Under the pieces are notes generated by a model, which worked only from the letters and a program-made list of their open reading frames with translations, did no database searches and had not been told where the DNA came from. From positions 1-64,000 of the forward strand of contig JACPOA010000008.1 in the NCBI GenBank assembly GCA_016185205.1: 64,000 nt of DNA. Reading direction: 5' to 3'. This document shows, piece by piece, positions 16,966 to 24,981 of the stretch. Made by a program: the position numbers and the translations under genes. The first letter of the stretch is position 1, and the number at the start of each line of letters is the position of its first letter. This stretch comes from Hyphomicrobiales bacterium. GTDB taxonomy: Bacteria > Pseudomonadota > Alphaproteobacteria > Rhizobiales > Xanthobacteraceae.

Positions 16966-17062
16966 CCGCCGCCCTGAGGTGCGAGGCGCATAGCGCCGAG
17001 CCTCGAAGGGTGGCGGCCGTTCATCCTTCGAGGGCCGCCTGCGGCGGCCACCTCAGGATGAC
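16966..17062. repeat. Paired REP-like palindromic elements
   Basis: CCTGAGGTGC...CCTCGAAGG (about 16973-17010) and CATCCTTCGAGG...CACCTCAGGATGA (about 17021-17061) form two inverted units. This core is common in Bradyrhizobium-type genomes. They lie between the cyclase and HisD-type genes and may modulate or end the upstream transcript. Confidence 0.7.
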
Positions 17063-17092
17063 GGTGATAGGACCCATATAAGGAGACTCGAT

Positions 17093-18400
17093 ATGCCCCA
17101 TTGGCTCAAGCGCGGAATGGACGCAAGCGCGATCAAGGCCGCCGACGCCAAGGTGCGCGAAACGGTCGAGAGCATTCTGGCCGATATCGAGGCGCGCAAG
17201 GATCAGGCGGTGAAGGACCTGTCGAAGAAATTCGACAACTGGACGCCGGCCGACTTCAAGCTGTCGCCCGCCGAGATCGAGCGCGCCATCGCGCAGGTAA
17301 AGAAGCGCGACCTCGAGGACATCAAGTTCGCGCAAGCGCAGGTGCGCAACTTCGCGCAGAAGCAGCGCGACAGCATGCACGACCTCGAGGTCGAGACGCT
17401 GCCCGGCGTCGTGCTCGGCCACCGCCACATCGCGGTGAACTCGATCGGCTGCTATGTGCCGGGCGGGCGCTACCCGATGGTCGCCTCCGCGCACATGTCG
17501 ATCGTCACCGCCAAGGTCGCCGGCGTGAAGCGCATCATCGCCTGCGCGCCGCCGTTCAAGGGCGGTCCGCATCCGGCCATTGTCGCCGCCATGCATTTCG
17601 GCGGCGCCGACGACATCTATGTGCTGGGCGGGGTGCAGGCGGTGGCGGCCATGGCGCTCGGCACCGAGAGCATCAAGCCGGTCGACATGATCGTCGGCCC
17701 CGGCAACGCCTATGTGGCGGAGGCCAAGCGGCAGCTGTTCGGCCGCGTCGGCATCGATCTGCTGGCCGGCCCAACCGAGACGCTGATCATCGCCGACGAC
17801 AGCGTCGACGGCGAAATCTGCGCCACCGATCTGCTCGGACAGGCCGAGCATGGGCCCAATTCACCGGCCGTGCTGATCACCAATTCCGAGAAACTCGCGC
17901 GCGAGACGATGAAGGAAGTCGCGCGGCTGCTGACGATCCTGCCGAGCGCCGAACTCGCCGGGCAGGCCTGGAAGGACTACGGCGAGGTGATCGTCTGCGA
18001 CAGCATCGATGAGATGGTGCAGGAAGCCGACCGCGTCGCCTCCGAGCACGTGCAGGTGATGACGCGCGATCCGGATTATTTCCTCAACAACATGAAGAAC
18101 TACGGCTCGCTGTTCCTGGGCGCCCGCACCAATGTCGCCTATGGCGACAAGGTGATCGGCACCAACCACACGCTGCCGACCAAGAAGAACGCGCGCTTCA
18201 CCGGCGGGCTGTGGGTCGGCAAGTTCATGAAGACTTGCACCTATCAGAAGGTGCTGACCGACGAGGCCAGCGCCAAGATCGGCGAAGTCTGCTCACGGCT
18301 GTGCATGCTGGAAGGCTTCGTCGCGCATGCCGAACAGGCCAATGTGCGCGTGCGCCGCTACGGCGGCCGCAACGTGCCCTACGCGCAGGCGGCGGAGTGA
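17093..18400 (+). CDS. Histidinol dehydrogenase-family dehydrogenase
   Basis: 435 aa, full-length HisD family. Present are GPGNAYV (near 200), the metal-ligand region QAEHGPNS (near 257), the catalytic pair in SEHVQVM (near 316), GTNHTLPT and EGFVAHA at the C-terminus. AEHGP differs from the AEHDP usual in histidine-pathway HisD and is the form seen in HisD homologues that oxidise other alcohols, such as HpsN of sulfopropanediol degradation. No other his gene is near; the next gene is an SDR with a 4-nt overlap. I favour a catabolic alcohol dehydrogenase, substrate unknown. Good AAGGAG ribosome site. Confidence 0.9.
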   Translation: MPHWLKRGMDASAIKAADAKVRETVESILADIEARKDQAVKDLSKKFDNWTPADFKLSPAEIERAIAQVKKRDLEDIKFAQAQVRNFAQKQRDSMHDLEVETLPGVVLGHRHIAVNSIGCYVPGGRYPMVASAHMSIVTAKVAGVKRIIACAPPFKGGPHPAIVAAMHFGGADDIYVLGGVQAVAAMALGTESIKPVDMIVGPGNAYVAEAKRQLFGRVGIDLLAGPTETLIIADDSVDGEICATDLLGQAEHGPNSPAVLITNSEKLARETMKEVARLLTILPSAELAGQAWKDYGEVIVCDSIDEMVQEADRVASEHVQVMTRDPDYFLNNMKNYGSLFLGARTNVAYGDKVIGTNHTLPTKKNARFTGGLWVGKFMKTCTYQKVLTDEASAKIGEVCSRLCMLEGFVAHAEQANVRVRRYGGRNVPYAQAAE

Positions 18401-19167
18401 GCATCGACCTCACCAAAACCACCTCCTTCCGCCTCGACGGCCGGCGCGCGCTGGTGACCGGCGGCGGGCGCGGCATCGGGCTCACCGCGGCTAGCGCGCT
18501 GGCCGATGCCGGCGCGCATGTGACGCTGGTGGCGCGCAGCGCGTCGGAGATCGAGGCCGCGGCGGCGGCGATCCGCGCGCGCGGACAGTTCGCCGACGCG
18601 CTCGCGCTCGACGTCAGCGACGTGGCGGCCGCGCGCCAGGCGCTCAGCAAGCGCGCGCCCTACCAGGTGCTGGTCAACAATGCCGGCATGAACCGGCCGG
18701 CCTTCCTGCCGGACGTGAAGGTGGAGGACTTCGACGCCATCTTCGCGCTCAATGTGCGCGCGGCTTTCTTCATGGCGCAGACCGTGGCGCTGCGGCTGGT
18801 CGAGGCGAAACTCCCCGGCTCGATCATCAACATCTCCTCGCAGATGGGCCATGTCGGCGCCGCGCGCCGTACCGTCTATTGCGCCTCCAAGCACGCCATG
18901 GAGGGCTTCACCAAGGCGATGGCGATCGAGCTCGCCCCGCACAATATCCGCGTCAACTCGCTCGGCCCCACGTTCCTGGAAACGCCGATGACGCGGCCGT
19001 TCTTCGAGAACAAGGCGTTCCGCGACGAGGTGCTGGGCAAGATCAAGCTCGGCCGTCTCGGCCAGCTCGAGGAGCTGACCGGCGCGATCGTGTTCCTCGC
19101 CTCCGACGCCTCCTCGCTGATGACCGGCACGGCGCTGGTGCTCGACGGCGGCTGGACGGCGGAATAA
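18397..19167 (+). CDS. Short-chain dehydrogenase/reductase (SDR)
   Basis: 256 aa. Cofactor loop TGGGRGIG (near 22-29), NNAG, and the catalytic Ser-Tyr-Lys in SSQMG and YCASK. Classical SDR length. GTG start at 18397 overlaps the stop of the HisD-type gene by 4 nt; the frame is open further upstream but that is HisD sequence. The two dehydrogenases are therefore translationally coupled and may act in sequence on one polyol or hydroxy acid (inference). Confidence 0.94.
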   Translation: MSIDLTKTTSFRLDGRRALVTGGGRGIGLTAASALADAGAHVTLVARSASEIEAAAAAIRARGQFADALALDVSDVAAARQALSKRAPYQVLVNNAGMNRPAFLPDVKVEDFDAIFALNVRAAFFMAQTVALRLVEAKLPGSIINISSQMGHVGAARRTVYCASKHAMEGFTKAMAIELAPHNIRVNSLGPTFLETPMTRPFFENKAFRDEVLGKIKLGRLGQLEELTGAIVFLASDASSLMTGTALVLDGGWTAE

Positions 19168-19203
19168 GCGTGTCCCGGGCGCAGCGCAGCACGAAGTGGT
19201 GCG

Positions 19204-20160
19204 CTACAGCTTCGGCAGGTCGGCGAAATATTCCGGGTGTTCCTTCTCGACCTCGGCCATGAATTTCGGCCGGAACAGGCTGGGCACGTCGAGGCGCGGG
19301 GCGCCTTTCAGCGTGTTCATCAGCACCTCGTCCTCGGCGTTCTCGAAGGCGCGCAGCACATTCGGCGACAGCCGCGGATCGAAGCTGATGTGTTTGATCG
19401 CCTTCTTGCCGATCGCCACATCGGTGCCCGGCACCCACTTGGCGAAGATTTCCACCGCCTCGTCGCGGTTGTTGCGGGTGAAGTGCGAGGACTGCGCCAG
19501 CCCGGCGGCGATCGCCTTCGCCAGCTCCGGCTTGCTCTCGATGGTCGGCCCGTGCGCGGTCGCCACCATCACGTAGGACATGTGCTGGCCGCCGCGGATC
19601 ACCTCATACGAATCCGGCACCTGGGTGAGCACTTGCGTGACGTAGGGCTCCCACGACACCACCGCGTCGACCTTGCCCTCGGCCAGCGCCGGAGCGAGGC
19701 CGAACTGCGACCAGATATTCTCGATGGTGAGCTCTTCATATTTCATCTTGGCGCGGCGCAGCACCATCTTGAAATACTCGTCGGAGGTCTGGCCGCGCGC
19801 CAGGCCGATCTTCTTGCCCTTGAGGTCGCTCAACTTGCCGGCCTCGATGCCGCGGCCCTTCTTGGTAACGATGGCGAGCGGCGTGTCGCAATTGTCTTTG
19901 GTGGCGTCGTTCATGATGAGCCCGATCACCTTGAACGGCTCGCCGGCATGCACCGCCTTGAGGTAGGTGGTGGTGCTCATGTCGCCGATCTGCGCGCGGC
20001 CGTCATGCATGGCGTTGACCATGTCGGTGCCGGTATCGACCACCAGCATCGTGGCGTCGACGCCGTGTTTCTTGAAGTAGCCTTTCTCCGCGCCGATGAA
20101 CATCGGCAGATGGCCGAAATTATTGCCAATCACTACGTCGAGTTTTGGCAGATCATTCAT
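19204..20160 (-). CDS. NMT1/THI5-like substrate-binding protein without a visible signal peptide
   Basis: 318 aa, a binding protein of the SsuA/ThiY/NMT1 type. Typical parts are GHLPMFIGAEKGYFKKHGVD (near 15-34), DLKGKKIGLARGQTSDEYF and VVSWEPYV. The protein begins MNDLPKLDVVIGNNFGHLP, entering the first beta strand at once, so no signal peptide is visible. The start has GGAGAGA upstream and no longer in-frame form with a signal was found. It is 24 nt after the 2-hydroxyacid dehydrogenase gene on the minus strand. It may be a cytoplasmic sensor or enzyme rather than a transporter subunit; no permease is adjacent. Confidence 0.88.
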   Translation of the reverse strand: MNDLPKLDVVIGNNFGHLPMFIGAEKGYFKKHGVDATMLVVDTGTDMVNAMHDGRAQIGDMSTTTYLKAVHAGEPFKVIGLIMNDATKDNCDTPLAIVTKKGRGIEAGKLSDLKGKKIGLARGQTSDEYFKMVLRRAKMKYEELTIENIWSQFGLAPALAEGKVDAVVSWEPYVTQVLTQVPDSYEVIRGGQHMSYVMVATAHGPTIESKPELAKAIAAGLAQSSHFTRNNRDEAVEIFAKWVPGTDVAIGKKAIKHISFDPRLSPNVLRAFENAEDEVLMNTLKGAPRLDVPSLFRPKFMAEVEKEHPEYFADLPKL

Positions 20161-20184
20161 CGCATCTCTCCTCGTATGATTGGC

Positions 20185-21186
20185 TCAGGATTTTCCGCTC
20201 AAGACTTGCGGCAGGATTTGCGGATTAACGCAGTTCGGCGGCGCGCGGCCGTCGAGCAGCGCCTGGATATTGTCGACGACGATGTTCGCCATCGCCTCGC
20301 GCAGCTCCATCACCGCGCTGCCGAGATGCGGCGTGAGCACAACGTTCTTCATCTTCAGCAGCGCTGGGGAAACTTTCGGCTCGTTCTCGAACACATCCAG
20401 ACCGGCGCCGGCAATGCGCTTCTTCTTCAGTGCGCGAACCATCGCTGCTTCGTCGATGACGGCGCCGCGCGCGGTGTTGATGATGAAGGCGGTCGGCTTC
20501 ATCAATGCGAATTCGCGGTCCGAAATCATGTGATGCGTCTCGGCATTGTACGGCTGATGCAGCGAGACGAAGTCGGCCTGCGCCAACAGTTGATCGAGCG
20601 GCATGTACTCCATCTGCAATTCGCGCTCGGCATCCGGCTTGCGGCGCGGGCCCCAATAAATAATGCGCATCTTGAAGCCGCGCGCGCGCTGCGCCGTGGC
20701 CTGGCCGATGCGGCCGGCGCCGATCAGACCGATGGTCTTGCCGTACACAAAACTGCCGGCGAAATGGTTCGACTGCGAGCCGGGAAAGCGGCTGGCGCGC
20801 ACCGAACGGTCGCCCTCGATCATGCGCCGCGCCACGGCGAGCATCAGTCCCAGATGCAGGTCGGCAACCGATTCGGCCACAATCGGCGGGATCACCGTTA
20901 CCGCGATGCCGCGCCGCGTGGCCTCGGCCACGTCGATGCGGTCGGGCGTGATGTTCATCGCGGCGACTGCCTTGAGCTTGGGATTGGCGGCGAGCACGGC
21001 GCGATCGATCGTGTCATGCAGCAGAGAAAATAGGATATCGCATTTCTTCACCGCCGCGAGCAGCTTGCTCCGGGCCAGAATCTTGCTCGAATCGGCGTTG
21101 ATCTTGACGTCGGCGATGGCGCGCAGCCGTGCCAGCGCGCTGGGCGCGATCGGCTGGGTGACGAAGACGCGGGCGCGCGCGCTCAT
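20185..21186 (-). CDS. D-isomer-specific 2-hydroxyacid dehydrogenase
   Basis: 333 aa. NAD loop GLIGAGRIG (near residue 155), Arg in NTARGAVID, Glu in FENEPK and His in TPHLGSAV: a complete catalytic set. The ATG at 21186 overlaps the stop of the dikinase-like gene (ATGA), so coupling decides the start; the frame is open 5' but that is the other gene's sequence. It lies in an operon with the dikinase-like protein upstream and the NMT1-type protein 24 nt downstream. Glyoxylate, glycerate or phosphonate-like substrates are conceivable; none can be proved. Confidence 0.93.
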   Translation of the reverse strand: MSARARVFVTQPIAPSALARLRAIADVKINADSSKILARSKLLAAVKKCDILFSLLHDTIDRAVLAANPKLKAVAAMNITPDRIDVAEATRRGIAVTVIPPIVAESVADLHLGLMLAVARRMIEGDRSVRASRFPGSQSNHFAGSFVYGKTIGLIGAGRIGQATAQRARGFKMRIIYWGPRRKPDAERELQMEYMPLDQLLAQADFVSLHQPYNAETHHMISDREFALMKPTAFIINTARGAVIDEAAMVRALKKKRIAGAGLDVFENEPKVSPALLKMKNVVLTPHLGSAVMELREAMANIVVDNIQALLDGRAPPNCVNPQILPQVLSGKS

Positions 21187-22460
21187 CGCTGCCATCGCAC
21201 GATGCCGGCGACGCCGTCGACCGCGCATTGCACACCGTCGGGGATCTTGCGGGTGGCGTCGAGCACGCCGAGCACCATCGGAATGCCGCGCTCGCGCGCG
21301 AGCGAGGCCAGATGCGAGGTCGAGCCGCCAAGCTCGGCCACCACCCCGGAAACCCGCGACAGGATGTGGGTAAGCGCGGGACCCGCCACCCTGGTCACCA
21401 GCACGTCGCCGGGGGCGACGCGTTCCAGCTCGCATTCGCAGTTCACCACCACCGCGCGGCCGGAGCCCCAGCCGATGCCGGCCGGATGGCCGTTGAGGCC
21501 CGGATGGCGCAACCATATTTCGTCGGGCACGATGGGCGCCTCGACATGCAGCGGCCGCGACTGCAGCAGCTTGAAGCCGGCCTCGTCCAGCGCCCATTCG
21601 ATCTCGACCGGGCCACCGGCGAGTGTCTCGCACTTGCGCAGCAGACGGCCGAGCGTCGTCGCCTCGCCGGGCGTCAGGCACGGCTCGTTGACGAGTTCGG
21701 CGGGCACCAGTTGCGGCGCGGATTCGCCATGCGCGCAGGTGTCGCGATGGCTTTTGCGGCCGGCCTCGATCGTACGCAGGAAGCCTTTGCGGGACAGCAC
21801 GATGCGGTCGGGCACCACCTCGCCCTGCGCGATCGCCGAGCCCAGCCCCCAGGTGGCGGAAATCAGCATCTGGCCCTCGGCGGTCTCAGACAGGCCGCCG
21901 CCCGACGCCTTCGCCGCGATCAGCGGCTGGATCAGTACGCCCATCGCGGTATCGGCCGGCGACAGCTCGTGATTGTCCATGTAGCGGCGGGCATGCGATG
22001 TCCACAGCGCCGCCCAGCAGGCGCGCACCGCGGTGAGGAATTCGGTTTCGTCGGATAGGCCGAGGAAGCTTTCGAATTGGCCGGCGAAGTTTGCGCCCTT
22101 GCGGTCCTCGATCAGCGCCGAGGAGCGCACCACGCCGAGTGAGCCGTCGGCCAGCATCGCGCGCCAGGCGGCAAGCAGCGGCTCGAGGATTTCCGGCGCG
22201 ATCGGCTGCTGGTAAATCGCCAGCCGGATGGCGATCGACAGTTTGCGCGAGGTCGGCAGATCGGCCTCGTTGTACTGCGTCAGCCAGCTGTCGATGCCGA
22301 GATGACGCAGTTGATGGCGATAGGCGGCGGCGGTGAGCGAGAAGCCGCCCGGCGTCGGCAGGCCGGCCTGCGTCAAGCTCGCAAGATTGGCCGCCTTCGG
22401 ACCGACGTTTTCAGGATCGGTCGCTGAAGGATCGGACAGCGGGAGGATGAACGCGGTCAT
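21183..22460 (-). CDS. Compact PEP synthase/dikinase-like protein (ATP-grasp plus phosphohistidine domain)
   Basis: 425 aa. The N-terminal PEP synthase/PPDK ATP-grasp domain shows GPKAANLASL (near 20-29), VVRSSALIED (near 110) and FAGQFESFLGL (near 125). A mobile domain near residues 375-395 contains GGSTSHLASLARERGIPMV, where His is the phosphate carrier. The C-terminal PEP/pyruvate barrel of full enzymes (about 800 aa) is absent, so the acceptor of the phosphate is unknown. Split or reduced versions are known for phenylphosphate synthase and rifampicin phosphotransferase. First gene of the operon with the 2-hydroxyacid dehydrogenase (4-nt overlap). Confidence 0.88.
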   Translation of the reverse strand: MTAFILPLSDPSATDPENVGPKAANLASLTQAGLPTPGGFSLTAAAYRHQLRHLGIDSWLTQYNEADLPTSRKLSIAIRLAIYQQPIAPEILEPLLAAWRAMLADGSLGVVRSSALIEDRKGANFAGQFESFLGLSDETEFLTAVRACWAALWTSHARRYMDNHELSPADTAMGVLIQPLIAAKASGGGLSETAEGQMLISATWGLGSAIAQGEVVPDRIVLSRKGFLRTIEAGRKSHRDTCAHGESAPQLVPAELVNEPCLTPGEATTLGRLLRKCETLAGGPVEIEWALDEAGFKLLQSRPLHVEAPIVPDEIWLRHPGLNGHPAGIGWGSGRAVVVNCECELERVAPGDVLVTRVAGPALTHILSRVSGVVAELGGSTSHLASLARERGIPMVLGVLDATRKIPDGVQCAVDGVAGIVRWQR

Positions 22461-22498
22461 GCGATTTCAAATTCCCGGCGTTGCCAATAACTTTATTT

Positions 22499-22601
22499 TT
22501 GTCATGGCCGGGCTTGACCCGGCCATCCCGATTAGGAACGCAGTGCCTCATATAACGGGATCACCGGGTCACGCCGCTACGCGGCGGCCCGGTGATGACA
22601 A
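22499..22601. repeat. Palindromic dispersed element with terminal inverted repeats
   Basis: TTGTCAT at 22499-22505 and ATGACAA at 22595-22601 flank two hairpins, GGCCGGGCTTGACCCGGCC and the GATCACCGGGTC...CCCGGTGATG arm pair. It lies between the M24-type gene and the dikinase-like gene, both on the minus strand, so it may separate their transcripts. Confidence 0.7.
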
Positions 22602-22603
22602 CG

Positions 22604-23872
22604 TCACTTCACGTGATCGCCGTAGCCCGGCAGCGGGTCGACGACGGTGATCTGCTTGACCGGGAAGTTCGAGACGATCTCGATCTCGTTCTTCTTCACG
22701 ATCAGCATTTCCTCGATGCGCACGCCGTAACGGAATTTCTTGCCGTGCTGAGTCTCGAGCGCGAAGGTCATGCCTTCCTGGATGTCGATCGGATGATCGA
22801 GCGACCAGATGCGCGAGATCACCGGCGGATCGTATTGCGCCAAGCCGAGGCCGTGGCCCCACAGATTGGCGGCGGCCTGGTCTTCGTCCTCGTAGCCCCA
22901 GGTCTCCTGCGCCGACGGCCACTTCATCGCGATGTCGCGCGTGGTGGCGCCGACCTTGACCGCGCCGATCGAGTCGTACAGCCATTTGAGCGCGGTGTTG
23001 TAAGTGTCCTTCTGCTCCTGTGTCGGTTCCTTGCCGACGCAGTAGGTGCGGTAATAACAGGACTTGTAGCCGTTCCAGGTGAGCGCGGCCAAATCCATGA
23101 ACACGATGTCGCCGGGCTGGATGATACGGTCGGAGAAGTTGCGCCAGTTCGGCCAGGTGTTCGGGCCGGACGACACGATCACGTCCTCGACGTCTTCCAT
23201 GCCGGGAATGTTGTAGAGATATTGCATCAGATGCGCGGTCACCTGATTTTCGGTGACGCCGGGGCGCAGGAACTTCATGCATTCCCAGTGCGTGGCGTCG
23301 CCGATGGCGCCGACGATGCGGAAGCATTCCTGCTCGTCGGGGCTCTTGACCGCGCGCGCTTCCATCATCGGGGTCATGCCGTCGACCCAGTTGATGTTGT
23401 TCTCTTTGAAGACCTGAATCATGTTGATATCGACGAAGTCGACGCCGAGCTTCTGCCCGGCGACGCCGTTATCCTTCATCGCCTGCAACACGGCCTTGAC
23501 GAACTTGCCCACCTGCTGGATCGAGGCCGGACCGGCCGCGCCTTTGATCCAGGCGAACGAGTGCCGCACGTTTTCTTTCGGGATCCATGGGCTATGGCGC
23601 TCGACCTGGAAGCCGATGTCGCCCTGCTCGAAGATGATTGGCCGGCCGTCGCCGCACAGCATGGCGTAGCGCAGACCGGGCTTGAGCCGGCACCAGCCGG
23701 GGGTCAGCGTGCCGGTGATGTAGCGCACGTTCTCGTCGTACATGCAGAGCACGGCGCCGAGCCCGTGCTTCTTCATCATCGTCCGCGCACGCTCGATGCG
23801 GTATTCGCGCAGCCGGTCCCAGTTGACCCGCTGCTGCCAATCCATACCCGCAATGCCGAAATTCGCACCCAT
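22604..23872 (-). CDS. M24 (pita-bread fold) family enzyme with an altered metal site
   Basis: 422 aa with N-terminal creatinase-type domain and C-terminal pita-bread domain. Family residues: first Asp in FMDLAALTW, His in WGHGLGL, Glu in ALETQ and Glu in RIEEMLIV. The second Asp expected in GYxSDxTRT is Cys here (GYKSCYYRTY). Normal aminopeptidase P-type chemistry is therefore doubtful; creatinase and DddP show that this fold also serves non-peptidase reactions. The ATG at 23872 has GGAGGAA upstream; the in-frame start at 23917 is less likely. Divergent from the LysR gene. Confidence 0.9.
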   Translation of the reverse strand: MGANFGIAGMDWQQRVNWDRLREYRIERARTMMKKHGLGAVLCMYDENVRYITGTLTPGWCRLKPGLRYAMLCGDGRPIIFEQGDIGFQVERHSPWIPKENVRHSFAWIKGAAGPASIQQVGKFVKAVLQAMKDNGVAGQKLGVDFVDINMIQVFKENNINWVDGMTPMMEARAVKSPDEQECFRIVGAIGDATHWECMKFLRPGVTENQVTAHLMQYLYNIPGMEDVEDVIVSSGPNTWPNWRNFSDRIIQPGDIVFMDLAALTWNGYKSCYYRTYCVGKEPTQEQKDTYNTALKWLYDSIGAVKVGATTRDIAMKWPSAQETWGYEDEDQAAANLWGHGLGLAQYDPPVISRIWSLDHPIDIQEGMTFALETQHGKKFRYGVRIEEMLIVKKNEIEIVSNFPVKQITVVDPLPGYGDHVK

Positions 23873-23977
23873 GGCGTTCCTCCGATTGGCGCGCCGGTTC
23901 GCGCCGTTCCGTGACAATTGGGCGAAATCCTAAGCCTGTTGGCAGGGCGAGAGAAAATAATATATTCTGCGCGACGC

Positions 23978-23994
23978 CATTAGATTTTCTAATG
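23978..23994. promoter_or_regulatory. LysR-type operator candidate
   Basis: CATTAGATTTTCTAATG: perfect 7-bp arms around TTT, 22 nt before the LysR start and 106 nt before the divergent M24-type start. It contains the T-N11-A spacing of LysR recognition sites. Regulation of both genes is inferred. Confidence 0.6.
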
Positions 23995-24015
23995 TCGTGC
24001 GTTTGGAAGACCTTC

Positions 24016-24975
24016 ATGCCCAATATCCCGTTGCGACAAATCCGCGCTGTGATCGCGGTCTGCGAGGAAGGCTCCTTCACCCGCGCGGCGGAGCGGGAAA
24101 ACGCCACCCAATCGGGCATTTCGCAGCACGTGGCGGCGGTCGAACGCACGCTTGGCGTTAAGTTATTCGAGCGCACAATCGGCGCGGTCAAGCCGACGCC
24201 GGCGGGCTATCGCTACTACAAGCGCTGCGTCGAGGCGGTCGGCACGCTCGCGCATGCCGCCGAGGAGGCGCGCTCGCTTGCCGGCCAAGTGACCGGCGAA
24301 CTGCGCATCGGGCTGATGCCGACCTTCACGCGCGCGGTGCTGGCGCCGGTGCTCGACGATTTCGTGCCGCGCTGCCCGGAGGTGCGCCTGCATATCGTCG
24401 AGGGCTACAGCGGCCTGCTCACCGAAATGGTGCTCGACGAGGAGCTCGACTTCGCGGTGGTGCCGGCCTTCGAAGGCACCATCGGGCTGAAATCGCGATT
24501 GCTTGTCCGTGATCGTGAAATGCTGATCTCCGGTCCGAAGCGCGGCCTGCCGCCGCTCGCCCCTGTGCGCTTGTCGGAATGCAAGCCGCTCAAGATCGTG
24601 GTGCCGGGGCCGGACAATATCCGGCGGCGCAATCTAGACACCTATTTCCAAAGTCACGGCGTCGAAGTGGAAACGATGCTCGAAATGGACGCGATGATCG
24701 CCACGCTCGAATTCGTCGCGCGGTCGGACTGGGTGACGGTGCTACCAAGCGTGATCTCGGTCAACGACATTGGCCGCGGCGAGCTGATCGTCAATCCGAT
24801 CGCAGAGCCCGAGCTGCACGCCGAATTCGTGGTGATCCAGCCGACCCGGCGCACGCTCTCCACGCAGGCACGGCTATTTCTCCAGCGCTTCGAAGAGGAA
24901 GTCGCGCATATCCACGATGTGTGGGACGAGGCGATTAAGGGACCAGCCAAGAAAAAGCTGCGCGCGGCAATTTGA
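24016..24975 (+). CDS. LysR family transcriptional regulator
   Basis: 319 aa. Winged helix-turn-helix at residues 4-62 (IPLRQIRAVIAVCEEGSFTR, ATQSGISQHVAAVER), then the two-lobed LysR co-inducer domain (TGELRIGLMPTF onward). The ATG at 24016 with GGAAGA upstream gives the standard LysR N-terminus; in-frame ATGs further up (23911 on) would span the operator palindrome. Divergent from the M24-type gene and convergent, 6 nt apart, with the end of the monooxygenase operon. The M24-type gene is the likely target. Confidence 0.94.
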   Translation: MPNIPLRQIRAVIAVCEEGSFTRAAERENATQSGISQHVAAVERTLGVKLFERTIGAVKPTPAGYRYYKRCVEAVGTLAHAAEEARSLAGQVTGELRIGLMPTFTRAVLAPVLDDFVPRCPEVRLHIVEGYSGLLTEMVLDEELDFAVVPAFEGTIGLKSRLLVRDREMLISGPKRGLPPLAPVRLSECKPLKIVVPGPDNIRRRNLDTYFQSHGVEVETMLEMDAMIATLEFVARSDWVTVLPSVISVNDIGRGELIVNPIAEPELHAEFVVIQPTRRTLSTQARLFLQRFEEEVAHIHDVWDEAIKGPAKKKLRAAI

Positions 24976-24981
24976 TTGGCA

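Noticed and set aside
17093-18400. Calling the HisD-family gene a histidine biosynthesis gene
   Set aside because: No his genes adjoin it, it is coupled to an SDR, and its AEHGP motif differs from the usual AEHDP; the symbol hisD was therefore withheld.
19237-21033. A 598-codon plus-strand frame opposite the NMT1-type and 2-hydroxyacid dehydrogenase genes
   Set aside because: It spans two recognised minus-strand genes and their junction, and its translation has no recognisable domain.
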